NCBI RefSeq assembly: GCF_020740795.1
Contig: NC_067287.1
Span: 18,491,501-18,555,500, forward strand
DNA: 64,000 nucleotides
Origin: Apus apus
Taxonomy: Eukaryota > Chordata > Aves > Apodiformes > Apodidae
Direction: 5' to 3'
Shown one piece after another: positions 35,445-48,482 of the stretch. Under the pieces are notes generated by a model. The model was not told the origin of the DNA, ran no database searches, and was given only the letters and a program-made list of their open reading frames with translations. Numbering within the stretch: the first letter of the stretch is position 1; each line of letters starts with the position of its first letter. The position numbers and the translations under genes were made by a program.

Positions 35445-35507
35445 TTTAGAAGGTATAATTATGCCTCCTCTATATATCTTATTTAGAAGGCATAATGCCT
35501 CTCCTCT
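35445..35507 (+). repeat. local direct duplication (about 26-bp copies)
   Basis: TTTAGAAGGTATAATTATGC + CTCCTCT (35445-35471) is repeated as TTTAGAAGGCATAATGCCTC + TCCTCT (35482-35507). The offset is 37 bases, with a few substitutions and indels. This fits a recent-to-moderate slippage duplication. Confidence 0.75.
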
Positions 35508-35653
35508 GTAAATGAAAAAACTAGTACATAGATAGGCAGTGATTTTTTGCTTCTAGTGCACAAAAGACTGTAGACATCCAGAAGGCTTTTGTATGCAGGA
35601 TCTTTGGGCTGCAAAAAACAAGGCTGGACTCCTGATATGTACCTGGGGGAGGG

Positions 35654-35673
35654 AAAAAAAAAAAAAAAAAAAA
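35654..35673 (+). repeat. A20 homopolymer
   Basis: GGGGGAGGG precedes twenty A. There is no visible retroposon body or target-site duplication. Confidence 0.9.
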
Positions 35674-37712
35674 GGTACAACCTTTGTGGCTTTTGGTGAG
35701 AGGAAGCTACGTATGGTAAGAATTTCTGCAAATTCATACTCACAGATGTCTTGATAATGACTGTTTGACAGCTTAAATTAAACATGCCAGTCAATAACAT
35801 CGAGATTTTTCATAGTCATAATAAAATTGAAGATACCTTTTCAAGCAAACTCTGCTTTGCATTTAGCACCATTAGCTACCAATATAAATGAGTATAGGTG
35901 TTTCAGACACAGGAGGTATAGTAGAGGTGGTAATAAGGCAGTGGCATGTTTTACCCAGAAGGTGATCAATAATTTAGGGCTTTTCTTCCTGTTTCCTTGT
36001 TGCACCGTTCAGTCTTTTCAAGTTCAAATCAAACCATTGCTCATTTTGGATGATAAAGCTTATTGCTACTGTCCGGTATGTGTGATGACCATTTAATGAT
36101 ACGCACCACCACCATAAGGCAGTAACTCTTTTTAGTTTGTTTTCAAAGGTGGTAAGGACTCTCATTGCTATACTCTTTTTCATAGAGCTGAGGTTGCTAC
36201 AAACCTAAAGATAAATCTGCAAATCTATGTGGCTATTCTTTATCATTGTCACTAGCTTAGTGGTGGTCTGCCATTTTTCTTGAAAGCCGGGCACCAACTG
36301 CTGGCCAGAAGTATTTTTCACTGAATTCTTTGTACTTTAAATAAACTACTGCTTCAGGAACTGCCAAGTGTTCCTCATTCATCTTCAGGACACAGAGCTT
36401 CATGTATATCTTTGCAAGCCTTGACTCTGTGAAATGTTTGTCTCATCTCTCTGCCATCTATAGCAGTCTTTGAACTCACTTCAGGTTTATTGATGGCCTT
36501 GACTAAATTAATGCAGATGTAGGGTTTTTTTAAAAGGTTTACACTATGACTAATTGTATGCAAAATAAATCCTCGTTTAGAGAAACTCATCGTATATTCT
36601 TTTCCTCTTGTTCTAAAAGGTCTTTCTGGATTCATACAGTAAATGCTGAAAGTGTAGGGAGGGGGAGATTGTTGTTTCTTTTGGCATTTCTCATCTTAAA
36701 GTGGTAGAAAACTATGCATCTGCTTTTCCCTGTGGAGGGGTAGATAATATGATAACCTTCTGATTATATACATAAGCGGGAACTGATCAGCTTCTCTTGT
36801 GGTTCGTTTTTAAGGGCAAGTTCCAGTTGGATTGTGCTAATGCACATATTCATGAATCTCTCCAAACAGGATTCACTGCTCTCCAGGGAACTGTTGAAGT
36901 ATGCATCATTGTTTCAATGAAGTATCTTCATTATAAAACACAGGGACTATAAAAGGTGAATACAATTTGCCTCGGCCTAATATAATCTCTAGTTTGACTT
37001 TCTCCCACTATAGTGATTTTTTAACAGAATCAGAGAGAAAAAAATGAGACAATTTCAAATGAAATACTACATGAAATTAGGTACATCTGCCTTGATGAGC
37101 TGAGTATTTTGTTTCCCATTGTTATATTGAAATAGGGAAAAATTAATATCACTGGAATAAAAAAGATCTTCGGGATCTCATAGCTGATCCAAAGCAGCAG
37201 GCTAGAGATTTTTGGTCTCTAGAGGTATGTAATTTCCTCCTTTAATGCATTAAAACAAGTGGGTACAATAAGCTGCAATGCTGAATAAAGTAAACACTTC
37301 TAAGATTTGGGAAAGAAGACAGATGCTGGAATCTTTATGGAAATAAATCACAAAAATTAGTTTCCTCATTGCAAAGAATGGAGTGACATAAATATCTCTA
37401 TAGACTTAGTCAAGTTTCATGTTTTTTCACTCCATAGCTATTTTTAAAGAGTCTTACATTTTTATTTATTATAACATGCACATAACAACTAGCAGTTAGC
37501 ATTGCATTCAAATATTGAATATATTTAATTATAAATTATATTGCAATACTATCTGAAGAGGCTTCTTAAGGCAGGGAGCATTAGAGTAAAAAGCACAATC
37601 ATTTTAGTATAAACAAAAAAAATACCTATTTATATATTATTTACATATAAAAATATGTGGAGTTTTTTAAGAGTACAATGAATCTTTCACAGAATAAAAG
37701 TTTTTATGGAAT

Positions 37713-37820
37713 TTGCAGCACTGTGGGTGATATATAAACAAGGAGACAGGCATGATACTTGCTCAAGGAGCTTGTGATCTTAGCAGGGCATAGACAGCTG
37801 TGTTCAGATAGATAAAATAT
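37713..37820 (+). repeat. L2-type LINE 3'-end relic
   Basis: TTTGCAGCACTGTGGGTGAT, ATATAAACAAGGAGACAGGC, CTTGCTCAAGGAGCTTGTGA and TCTTAGCAGGGCATAGACAG parallel the L2/MIR-era 3' pattern 'GGCACTGTGCTAGGTGCTGGGGATACA...ATGAATAAGACA....CCTTGCCCTCAAGGAGCTTACAATCTAGCAGGGGAGACAGA'. The CTCAAGGAGCTT..GATCT block is the strongest part. Confidence 0.5.
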
Positions 37821-39924
37821 TGAATGTCCAATGTTAAAAGTATTAAAATAATATTGGACTGTTTTATTGTTTTGCTTTGCATTCTATAAAAATAACATGG
37901 TATTCAAGGTAAAATACTGGCAAAGATATCTAGCTCTGGATGGCCTTGTGATTTAAGATAGCTCCATCTTACATTAGAAAATGCTTTATATTTTCCTTTG
38001 TTTTCACAGTGTAAAATTCATGCCTGTGTATAGGAGAAAACATGGCCTATGGCCCACTTAAATTCCACTCAAGCTGTATTTGGAAAGCTTAAGTGGGGCT
38101 TATATAGTGAATAGGACTTTTCCTGGCACTTTGATCCGTGATGGATTTCTCTTGTTGTAGCAGTGGTGACACAAGTCATGTGTTCTATAATGACACAAGA
38201 TATATGAAAACCTGTCATGGTCAAAACCAGTCACACGTGCACACACACACACACAAATCTGGTGCTACATCATCAGTAATGTTAGAAGAATTACACATAT
38301 TTCACAGTTTGGTTCAACGTCACCAGGCCTCTGACAACAGTTAGCTGACATGTGTAGCATGACTGGGAGTCTCCAGCCATCCCCCTCCTCCTCCTCCAAA
38401 TTCTCTTTGGGTATGTTGGCAACGAGACCCTGAAATATGCTTTGCTGTCAATTACTTCCTTTTAAAAGGCAAAACATCAATATGAGTTTCTATAGCACTT
38501 TGTTCAGTGATTAGTGTCTTTGGTGGCAAACTGGTGCCTGCAGAAAGTACCCATGCTAGCATGATATAATATCCTAGAAATCCTGCCTGGGAGGTGAAGT
38601 GACTCATTCATTAGGGAATGTGTGAATATACTACATAAATAAATAAGCTATATTCACATATATAAATATAGAAAATAATTTTTATATAGTTTAAATAGCA
38701 TAATCTAATTATTAATAGAGAAAAAAATAATGCATTATAATTGTTCTGTTTTGTTTCCAAGATCAATTGTAAGTTTTCCAGAAATATTTCCACTTGATCA
38801 TTTGAATTTTAGTTGTGCTTTCTCCTTGCAGAAGTTGTCAAATAGTATTTCTTTCTATTCCTGACTGGGTAAAAAATAAGGCAGATGTGAAAAAGCCTCT
38901 GTGGTTTTGCATCTTACAGAAAAGGAAATTACTTTGGAGAAAGTGTCGTGCCTGAGAACATACCCACCCACGCCATACTTGGAGAACCATGTCAGTCTGA
39001 AATGCAATTACTAGGTCATATGTAGCATATGACACAGTTTTGCAAGGTTGCTCAAAACATTGTCTTTTATACTTCTAATTGGATGGGTATTCTGTGCTTT
39101 TTAGGTGTTTATTTCCATACACTTCCTAGTATTCTGTCCTATCCTATCCTCAGGTACATAGGTGTAGATACTTAAAATTTGCTTTCAAGTTGTCTCCTAA
39201 GTAAATAAAATCTCACACATGACAGAAGGGTCATGAGTCATATCAGAATGAGCAAAATATATCTGTAGCAATATTGTTATATACAGTTGACGTACAGTGA
39301 GGTAGCTTCATATCAGTGCTTTATCTCCATTGCTACAAGACAGAGAGGTCTAGTTCCTCAGTACTCTGGGGAAAGCATCCAACCTATTCAGATTAAGAGA
39401 CAGGTAGAAAATGAACACTAGAGACAAAAAAAAGCGAGGAGTTTTCTGCCCCAGAAAATGGCTGGTTATAGAAATGCCATTTGAAGGACCTGTAAGAGAG
39501 TAAATGAAGTGACTGAAGTTATTCAGAAGTCCCGAAATCCAAGGATAAACTTCAGTGAATACCATAAACGTTTGTTATTTGCCCCTATGCCTGTAACACA
39601 ACTGCTTAATGTTTTTATTTTTTTTTTCCTGATACCTTATATCCCTTATGTTCTATAAAAAACAATGTACAAATAAGAAAAGGCTTCCATTACCAAAGAA
39701 AGGACAGAACAGTTTAATTACCGTATCAGGTGACACAGCATTTTGTAATAGCCCAGTAAATAATTTATGTCATCTTTATACATTTTTTAATAAAAATTAC
39801 TACTACTTTAGTGTCATGAAGACATCACAGTAGCCTGCAAGATACATTTTGTATGTTGGACACCACAGAAAGACTCACATACCTTTGGGCGTAAGTAGGA
39901 CCCAAACAGTCTGTGGGATTTCCT
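37821..39924. other. unique AT-rich non-coding DNA
   Basis: No gene seen. It contains the short CA tract at 38240 and a short ATCCT repeat near 39137. 38620-38780 is extremely AT-rich. Confidence 0.55.
38240..38255 (+). repeat. short (CA)8 microsatellite
   Basis: Eight CA/AC units after CACACGTG. It lies inside a 68-codon frame that gains a histidine/threonine run from it. Confidence 0.8.
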
Positions 39925-39990
39925 GGGTGAAATCCCAGTTCCATTGAAAGCAATCTTCCCTTTGACTTCAGTAAGGTGTGCCTTTCACCC
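39925..39990. repeat. palindromic MITE relic (GGGTGAAATCC ends)
   Basis: The ends GGGTGAAATCCC (39925-39936) and CCTTTCACCC (39981-39990) are inverted. Inside, AGTTCCATTGAAAGCAATCT and TCCCTTTGACTTCAGTAAGG form the two arms (CCATTGAAAG.AA / TTTGACTTCAGTAAGG). The length and both ends match the compact 'GGGTGAAATCC..CCATTGAAGTCAATGG ... TTTCACCC' repeat. Confidence 0.7.
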
Positions 39991-41030
39991 AGTGTTTTCA
40001 CATTGTGCCATGGGACACTGCTAACACAAAGCACCAAAAATTACTTCTGGTCAATCAGGGGTTTAGTACAGATTCAATGGTTTGAGAGATAAAGTGAATC
40101 AGTGTAGATCAAACCTGTTCTGAAGGGATCTTAAAGGTCAAGTTGATGGTTAAGTCATTGTGATTGCTTAACTCTTTGACTCTGTGTAGAGACTTGCTGA
40201 TTATAATGCTGGGTTTGGCAAAATGAGGAGGACTGGACTGAGCCCACCAGATTAATCAATAGATGTGACTCCCTCATGCTCAGATAGTAACTTCTCCTCA
40301 TGCAGCATCTGAATTCTATGGAAGGGTCCTCATATCTCAGTCTTAAGCCCAGTCTTTCATCTTTTAAAAGCTCTATTGGAAAATCACAGATACACTCAAT
40401 TGTGGTGATATATGAAATGTAATTACAGAATTAAGTATATGAAAACCTTGCCTTACAAATCATTCCTCTTATTACCATGAGATTCTAGCAACATCCCGTG
40501 TGGTGAGACAAACATTAGCTCTTGTTCAAAAGTTGTCTTTAGGAAATAATAAAAAATAACATCATATGGAAAAATATTGGTTTCTTTGTTCTAACCTCTT
40601 CATATTCTGAAGGGCAGAGAAAGCAGGCCCCAACACATGCCTCTGCAGTCTCATGCAAGCATGGCAGGAAGTCTCCAATGCTAGAGGAGCACAGGAATGT
40701 GATGTAGAGGGGCTGTACAGACCCAGGGAAGGATTGTGTAGAGTTGATTATTCTCTGTAAACACGAGAGTACTTGGCATACAGATTTTTCAGCTGTCTCA
40801 ATAACAAAAAACCACATCCTAGGCCACAAACAGATTTTCTATTTTCTTTTAGGAGGACACGATAATAAAGAAAAGAGGAAATTGCACATAAGGTTGAAGA
40901 GCTTCCATAGAAACAATACCTTTTTTCGTGTCATAGTCTTGGTACATTCATATTTTAAAAAGTAGCTGAGTAGAGTATTATTTTGAATTATCCATCCTCG
41001 CTTAGCAGAACAGACATGGCCCACCACTAG

Positions 41031-41061
41031 AAGAAAAAAAAAAAAGAAAAAAAAAAAAAGG
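41031..41061 (+). repeat. A-rich homopolymer tract
   Basis: AAG then A12, G, A13, G: an interrupted poly-A. A second A8 follows at about 41072. It could be a retroposon tail, but no body is recognised. Confidence 0.85.
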
Positions 41062-44000
41062 AGACATTTACAAAAAAAACCAAACCGAACAGTTTAAGTA
41101 CAGTTTATTTTTTCCTTTCTACATTTTCTCTCTCTCTTCCCATCTCTCTAGAAGGCCAAAGCAAGTCATAGCTGTAGGCCTTTTCATAAGCCATTCCTCA
41201 AATAAAAAAGTGACACATCCTGGTTATTCATCCAACCCCTTCTTTCTTTTTGTGTCTTTCTTACTACAGGCAGGATACAATACAGTGTATACAAACAGGT
41301 ATATAAAAACAATTTGAGATGGACACAGGCAAAGCTACACTACATATTCTTGCAAAGAAAGCTAAAAAAATATGATATTATAGCACCTTATCAAGTGTAA
41401 TTGATAAGTAATATGTGTGCAGATAAATAGAAATGCTCTGAAATTCTTCATAATGCAGGAGGATGAAGTAACCATTCATGCCACCTTCAGGTCCAGTAAG
41501 AAGAATCAAGCAAATCTCTTCCAGCTGGAGTTGGGTATTTCTACTTTGCCATTTGCACATCATCTGTTTTTACTGTTAGGTCAAACAATAAAGCATGAGA
41601 TCCTCATGGCTCTCTCTTTTTCCCCTGGGAGTCGATCTTTCTTCTTACCTTATCCTATTAAAAGTTGCATTAATGACAAATAAGTCATAGATATAAAAAT
41701 TAACTACAGTTTGTTGATTGAAAGCTCCATCTGGTTTATTTGGCACCAGCTCCATCTGATGATTATAACACAAGCTACAGTAACATCAAAGTCATGTGTC
41801 TTCTTTAAACGCCCTGAAACAGAAAGCAGTATCTACATATTATGTATGTGCCTATACATTGCCTGTTGTTTTCCCATATGAGTAAAGCCATTTCAATAAC
41901 AAATGAGACTGTGATAACTACAAAATAAAAAAAAAAACTTAAGCAAGGAGTACATTGGGCACAATTTGCAGGTATCAACTCATACGAAGAGCTCTGAAGC
42001 TTTGAGCCATCTTTTCAGGTTTTCTAAAGCATCATGTAATCTGCAGAAATGGTGGATAATTGATCAAGAAAACCCTGTCTTAGAGTGTCTTTTTAATTGT
42101 GGTGCCTTGCCTGTACTGTGGAAGCTCAGAGGATTAAGAAAATAATAGGGGGTAAATAATAAACTATATGCTCCAAAATCACAGGCAAGGTTAATTTCAA
42201 GTTGTTTTCACTACAGAAAATTTACATACGAAGAAGAAAGCCTCTTTCTTCTCATTTTACTGTTTATTCCTGTTGCTGTCTTTATCCTGTATAAAGGAGA
42301 TTTCATCAAGTGGTAGGTTGGGTTCATTTACCTGCAAGTAAACAGGCAAGAGAAAACGATTCTCTGGAAACCTTTTACCTTCTTCCACTGCTATATGCAC
42401 TTCTAGGGAGAAAAAAAGAAAGAGAGAAAAAGTTAACAGGCAACTCCTTGTCCAAGACAGAGATATGGGTGAGAAGCTCTATTCATCCTCATACTTCCAG
42501 TCCCCATGTAGCAGAGTGTCCCCTGCAGCCTCAGCTGGAGAAGCTGCTTTCTGTTCTGCATTGCCACAGTTCAAAGACATGCAGCTTTCAGGTCTGCAAA
42601 GCACATTGAGGTTGAAAATGGTCAGGAAAAAAGTTTCCCACACAGATATAGGTCATTATTTTAAGGACATCTAGAGCTGCCACTTCAAAACACGCTGGAC
42701 TCCTGTACATTACGAATACCCATATCTAAGAAATGTGCAGTGACACTATTAGCACAAGAGGAGAGGAATCCTATGCTGCTGACTGCACTTTTCAGAAACA
42801 GGCTGGATATGGATTTTGTTATTCAACCAAATCACAACTATTACCTTAGTGAGCTTGACAAGTGTTTCAAAACAGGGAGTTCAGGGTAAAAGACAATGCT
42901 TGGCTCCACTTGCTCTTCCTCTCTGCCTTCACCTTCTCCTGGAATCCTTGTGAGAAGGAGGAATTTTGTCTGCATTAGACAGAAGCTGCACAAAATAGGG
43001 AGAATTTAGCCCTCACCACAGGGAGTGTGACACACTGCAGAATACACAAGGCCAGTGAAGAAATTCAGCTTTCGTAGAATCCCTTGTAGTCTGAATCTGA
43101 ATGTAAAGCTACTTCCCACAGGATAAAGCCAAGGATAAGAGAAACAGCTGACAGAGGGATCATATGCTTACTTCAGTACAGTTCTCACTGCAAGTCCTTG
43201 TATGCAGACCACTCTTCCACATGCACCCTTTGACAGAAGCTTGGCATCTCAACTGAAAACTTCATATGTAAAAAACCCTGTGCTGAAATTTGAAAGACTT
43301 GCAAACTTGGTTTCATGTTGCTAAAAGGATGGTTATTAATGGGAATATGAAGCTCTTTGTTATGGATGGAAGGCTAGAAGTGGTATAAAACTGTCTTCAT
43401 CAAGTTTTTTAGATGGAATGATTTTAGACTGGATGCGCATCCTGAGCATTTTTCTAAATTCCTGAGCTAAATTACTAGAAGCTGAAACTCACTACATTAA
43501 AGCAGAGAACCCAAAGCCACCAGTGCTAGATGTGTTTTAGCCTTACTTTGGGCTCCTCTTCAGTCTGATTAGAGGTGTGGCTAAAGCTCTTGCCTCATTC
43601 ATGCTAGTTGGCCCATCTTTAATCATAATGCAACAAACTACTGCGGCATCTCCCACAACCAAGGTATCAATGTGACCTTGTAATTTTAATTTTTCACACA
43701 TATTCTTTGCTTCCCACCCTCTACCCCCCCATGCCTGTGTGCCGTATTGCACTGAAAATCTCATCTCTCCAGCCTGCAGCCATGGGCTACTAATCTGCAA
43801 CACAGCTCACTCTGAGAAATGTCAAGCAGGATGAAAAAAGTAAAAACTCACAGAAGAGAAACTTCAGTTGGCCACTGCCCGTCGCACCAACTCTCTCTCA
43901 CCTGCTCATCACTTTGCCCTGTGCTGCAGTCCAGCAAGGTTTGGCTTTGCCTCTTAGCTGAGTGACCCATGAAGAACAACAGATCTTTGTGTATGCTCTA

Positions 44001-46373
44001 AACATGAGAGTAATAAGTTTACTGCAGAGATAATACTCCTCCTTTTTCTACGACAAAAAACCAAAAGCATTTCACAGGTTTATTTTTCTAAAATCCCCTA
44101 ATCTTCATCTGTTCCTTGTTCCTAATCTGTTCCCATTACTTGAAAATACTAAAGCCCCATAAATTTCCCTATTTTCTTATCCCCACTATAACAACAATGC
44201 TTGTGCAAACATTTAATGCAAAGACTTCAGCAAGTTATATCTTATCATTCCATTTTAAGGGAATAAAAAAATCACTAAAAATATGTGGAGTAATTCTGAA
44301 CAATTAGTGAATTAATATAATTAATTATTTGCTCACAGGTATTTCATACACAGGAAATAAATAAGAAACTAAATTTATCTGAAAAATCATTATTACTTAT
44401 TTACTCAGTTTCAGCTGTATGTACTCCAAGTCAGTGGCTAGAGCAATCTATCAGGTTTCCAGCTCTGCCTGATCCAGCTTCTCCAAACAAAATCTGCCAG
44501 AAAAGTGATGACATATGTAGTAAATATTTTTTCGAAATCACACACTGTGATCCATTTAGGAATTTAGGGTCTGGCTTATGCCCAGAGACTCCAATTATCT
44601 GACCAATCTCATTTCAACAGAGGCCAGGTATTTAAGGACGATAACTGCATACAGAGCATGTCTTATACACAGAATAAACTTTAACAGTGACTTTCTACAT
44701 CACAGAAAGGGACTTCTGTTTTACTTCTGTCCATTATTCTGAAAGGCCAGAAATCTTCATCTCCTGTGGGTGTAAGAAAATAGAGCTTGCTGAAGCGTCA
44801 GATCAGATGTGGGTTTTCATCTCTGTCCATTTTCTCTCACATGAAAGACTTCTGGAGCAAGCAAAGCATGCTTTTGTTGACCAGCAAAGATCAAAAAGGC
44901 AGCTTATTTTTGTCCTTCAGCCACTAGACTGATACTCTCAGTTCTGTTAACATTCTGCCCCCATTTGAACTGGACACTTTGGAAGTATCAATAATGCAAG
45001 TTGGAGGGCTGCACTATCAGTCATCCTGTATTTGCCTCTGCTTCTACAAAATTAAATCAAGTTGAAATCAAAGGAGACACAATCTCAGTCATATAGGCAG
45101 AAAATCTCCTGTAGCTTTGCAGCAATTCTCAGGGAAATATTTGAAAATATTTATTTTGGCAGCAGTGACTGATCTACATTGAGAGCACAGAGTTAACAAA
45201 ATACTTTCATCCTGTGGAGACATAAACACAGTGTTGGAAGCCACTCAAACCATCCACCCTCTCCCTGCTTCCTTGACAGGCCCATCTCCCAAAACAGAAT
45301 GTCGTTTTACAGGAATATCAGAAAGTGCAGAAGTAACTAATAAAACAGTGACAATACCACTGTAATCACAAGGACTAGGACCACTAAACAGCACACCCCT
45401 ATTATTTATGATTTACAAGAATAAATGTAGCTATCAGAGCCCTTTCTTAACATCTCAGATTGGGTAAAGAATAGATTCTGTAGGAGAGCTCAGACTATTT
45501 CCATGATGAATGCTCTTACAGGACTCAGATGATTCAGTGGATGAAGAACAGAAATGTTAGCTGTGACCAGCTGTGTCAAAAAATGTTCTCTACCTCACCT
45601 GACTGCTGTATACTCAGAGTTCAACTACAGCACTCCTGTTAGCTTTGTAATTGGCAGAAGAATTATCCTCGGTGCATCTGTTGTTGAGTGTTTTCCTACT
45701 TAAAATACGCGTTAGGAATATCTGCAGATGAGATGCACTAAACATAAAAAGATTGTGTTGAAAACACAATAAAAAACAGTATTTATCCACAGCTCAGTTC
45801 TCTGTAATTTGCTCCAGAACAGAGAACAGTAACAGCATCTTCCCATGCTGAAATAAATTTTAATATAGAATTTCTAAGCTGGTAAGCAGCCTCATTGCAG
45901 AACAATGCCATACTGACTCTAGCCACTGCCTTACCTTGCCATCACAAGCATCTGTCTGTAATGAGGGAAGCCTTCTTCCACAGAAAATTGGGACCAGTCT
46001 GCAAGGTCCTGTCAGTTGTTGGGCCAGCATGGCTCCAGGAATCTGTTTCTCTGGCGTACCCCCTGTAAAAGTTAAGACCACTGTCTCTGGGTCCCCCAAC
46101 AGACTGCAAGTGGATTTGATTGCAGGAGGAGGTCTCTTGTACCTCATTTCTCTCTCCTGCTGGCAATAGTAGAAATTTCAGAAACCTTCTTGGCTTAGTT
46201 GTGCAGCTATAATCACTGGTCGCTACGGAGAAAGTATACAAGGGATTTTCAAGATACTTGAGCAAAACTATTACCTGATTTCAATCAAAACTTTGAAATG
46301 GGAACTTTTAAAGCCTGAAATTTAACTGTATTCCCAGCTTTTATACACCCTTTAAAGAATGAGTTTTCTTGCT

Positions 46374-46411
46374 GTTTTTTTTGTTTTGTTTTGTGTTATT
46401 TTTTCTTTTTC
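46374..46411 (+). repeat. T-rich tract with GTTTT units
   Basis: T8, G, TTTTG repeats, then T6 and T5: simple sequence. On the minus strand it supplies the lysine-rich C-terminus of a spurious frame. Confidence 0.75.
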
Positions 46412-48423
46412 TGAGGTCTGGTTCTTTCTTTCAATAAGAATGGATCTAAGAATGATGAGACATTTGGTGATATTTTTATCTCAAGAATAAAACCTTGCCT
46501 CACTCTTTCACAGTTCTTAAGTGATGCTAACATGTATTTTAGTATCTTCCTATCCTTTGCAGTTAGTTTCAGATCTCCCTCTTTGGCAAGATCATGCGCA
46601 GTCTTTCTTTCCAAACATTTTTTTGTAATATTCAATGGCACTGCATGCCTCCATTTGTTTGCTTTCTTTTCAAAAGCAGTGGATGGTTCTCCATAGAGAA
46701 GATTTTACAGACAAGCAAAGTAAAACAAGCCTCTTTTCTCCTTGCCTCTCTTCACTCTAACAAGAGAATAGCTCAGATGTATGTTAAGTATTTGAAGGAA
46801 TAATATAATTTAACCAATGTACACTGCTCAGTGACCTAGATCACCTGCTTTCATAGACAGTTGACATTATTTACATTAAGGCTTTTTTGTAGATAGGCAT
46901 TTTGAATGACCCTTCAGAATGAATATGCACAATAGGAACACTCTACCCCTTGTGTCTGCACCTACCACTTACGGTATGCCTCCAGTTACCTGATGTTTTT
47001 CAACCAGGTGGTTACAACTCCAAAGAAAAAATAAGTATTTTCATTATTATTTTTTTTGGTCAGTGAAATCACTGACTTTAATACCATGCTCTGTACACAA
47101 ACCAAACTTGATTCCTTTCACTGATGAAACACATCTAGTGTAGCACAAACCTACTGTCACAGCTTCTGTACAGGGAGCCAGCCCTTGACGAGGGTGAAGC
47201 CAACCCTGGGTAATTTCAAGACAGACAACAATAAGCCTTCTTTTTGCTGTGGTATCTGATGTGGGTGCAGACATAAAACATTTAGAGACTTAGTTGGTAT
47301 TTTTTCCAAGAAAAATATTTTAAAATGAAGCTATAGTTCAGACAGCTGAGCTGACAACAGCTTACAGAAAGTGAACACAGTAAACAATTGCAGAAGTCTC
47401 CAGACACTAAAAGACAAGAAGAGCAAATATTTTCTTCCTCTGAAATGCAACTTGTTTTACTAATTTTTATTTGACTGTATCCCACTGCTATCAGATAACA
47501 CAGGGAAAAAACACCATAACCAAACCAAACCACCATAAGACTATGTAGTGTCAGTATGGATTTAAATGATAAATACTATAAAATCATTACTTCCAAATAT
47601 GTGTAACATGGAAAAATTCAAAACTAATTGTCTCACTTTCAGAAACCTCGTGCTGACTTCTGCCTAGGGGGTGCAAAGTTCCCGTGAAGAGAGAGGTTAG
47701 AATTGAGGGGTGGTGATAGAATGTTTATGGTCCTTAACTGTGCCTTAAGCAAAGATTTGCAAAACTCAACCTACTGCTGTCTGTCTTCTTAAGAGATACA
47801 TCTCCCAAGAAACCTGGGCTTTTAGCTTACAGATCTCAGAGGAATATGATATTCGGCACCCCTGTGGGTACCAATTATTGCAAGATGTGATTTTTGCACA
47901 AGTAGAAATGGTTCTGTTTCAGCACATGGAAAACCTGGGAAGCTAATCTGTGTGGTGCATCGATTCTTTCCCAAACACAAGAACACACACAGTTTCTGTA
48001 TGTATTCTGTAATGACTTCCAGTATGTTGCAGAAATGTAGGGGTGGCTTTTACAAGATATCCAGCAATGCAAGGCTGCTACATATCAGATAAAATCCAAG
48101 CCCTTGCTGTGTAACCTCCACAGCCTTAATGATGTTCTTAATGGATATGTGGGCTGAAATTTATAGTTTCAACATGAAAGTTGAGGGTTGTGGTGTTTTT
48201 TTAATTTTTTTTAATTAAAGAAAGAAAGAAATGATATGCTGGAGTGATTCCAGAGACAGCAAATAAGGCTTTTTGAGTTTTACAACACTCAGGTAGTCTA
48301 CCATGTTTTATCTTACAGTATTCTGTTTAATCTCTAAGCCAGACTCTGAGTCCCAGATAAAATAGCTTTGTATCAGAAGTATGGGGGCAGGGAGAGGCTA
48401 CAGATATAGTATTATAGTATCTA

Positions 48424-48482
48424 GCTTACCTTGAACTTCAGTGTCTCATCTGGAAAATGAGGATAATGTTCCTTTACCGTAC
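48424..48482 (+). repeat. MIR-type SINE relic, forward
   Basis: TTACCTTGAACTTCAGTGTC, TCATCTGGAAAATGAGGATA and ATGTTCCTTTACCG match the MIR 3' segment 'CTTGAGCCTCAGTTTCCTCATCTGTAAAATGGGGATAATAATACCTACC'. The CAGTxTCTCATCTGxAAAATGxGGATAATG core is convincing. The 5' part is not distinguishable. Confidence 0.65.

Larger units (their letters stand above)
33541..37712. other. unique non-coding DNA with small duplications and poly-A
   Basis: No gene seen. It includes the 35.45-35.51 kb duplication and A20 at 35654. 37440-37680 is very AT-rich. Frames of up to 105 codons have no recognisable domain. Confidence 0.5.
39991..48423. other. long unique non-coding stretch
   Basis: No gene or RNA recognised in about 8.4 kb. 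Poly-A is at 41031 and a T-rich tract at 46374. The 107- and 95-codon reverse frames at 45860-46265 overlap forward frames and have no recognisable domain. The 81-codon reverse frame at 46396-46641 begins in the T-rich tract (its lysine run) and is not a known family. 44400-44480 has faint MIR-like words only. Confidence 0.45.

Noticed and set aside
38386-38398. Short CTC repeat
   Set aside because: Only four units; not worth a feature.
44400-44480. MIR-like words (CAGTGGCTAGAGCA, CCAGCTCTGCCTGATCC)
   Set aside because: Two short matches only, spacing wrong for the MIR 5' half.
45860-46265. Overlapping reverse frames of 95 and 107 codons
   Set aside because: Two frames over the same DNA, no domain, opposed by a forward frame of 77 codons.
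46396-46641. Reverse 81-codon lysine-rich frame
   Set aside because: The C-terminal lysines come from a T-rich tract and the remainder matches no family I know.
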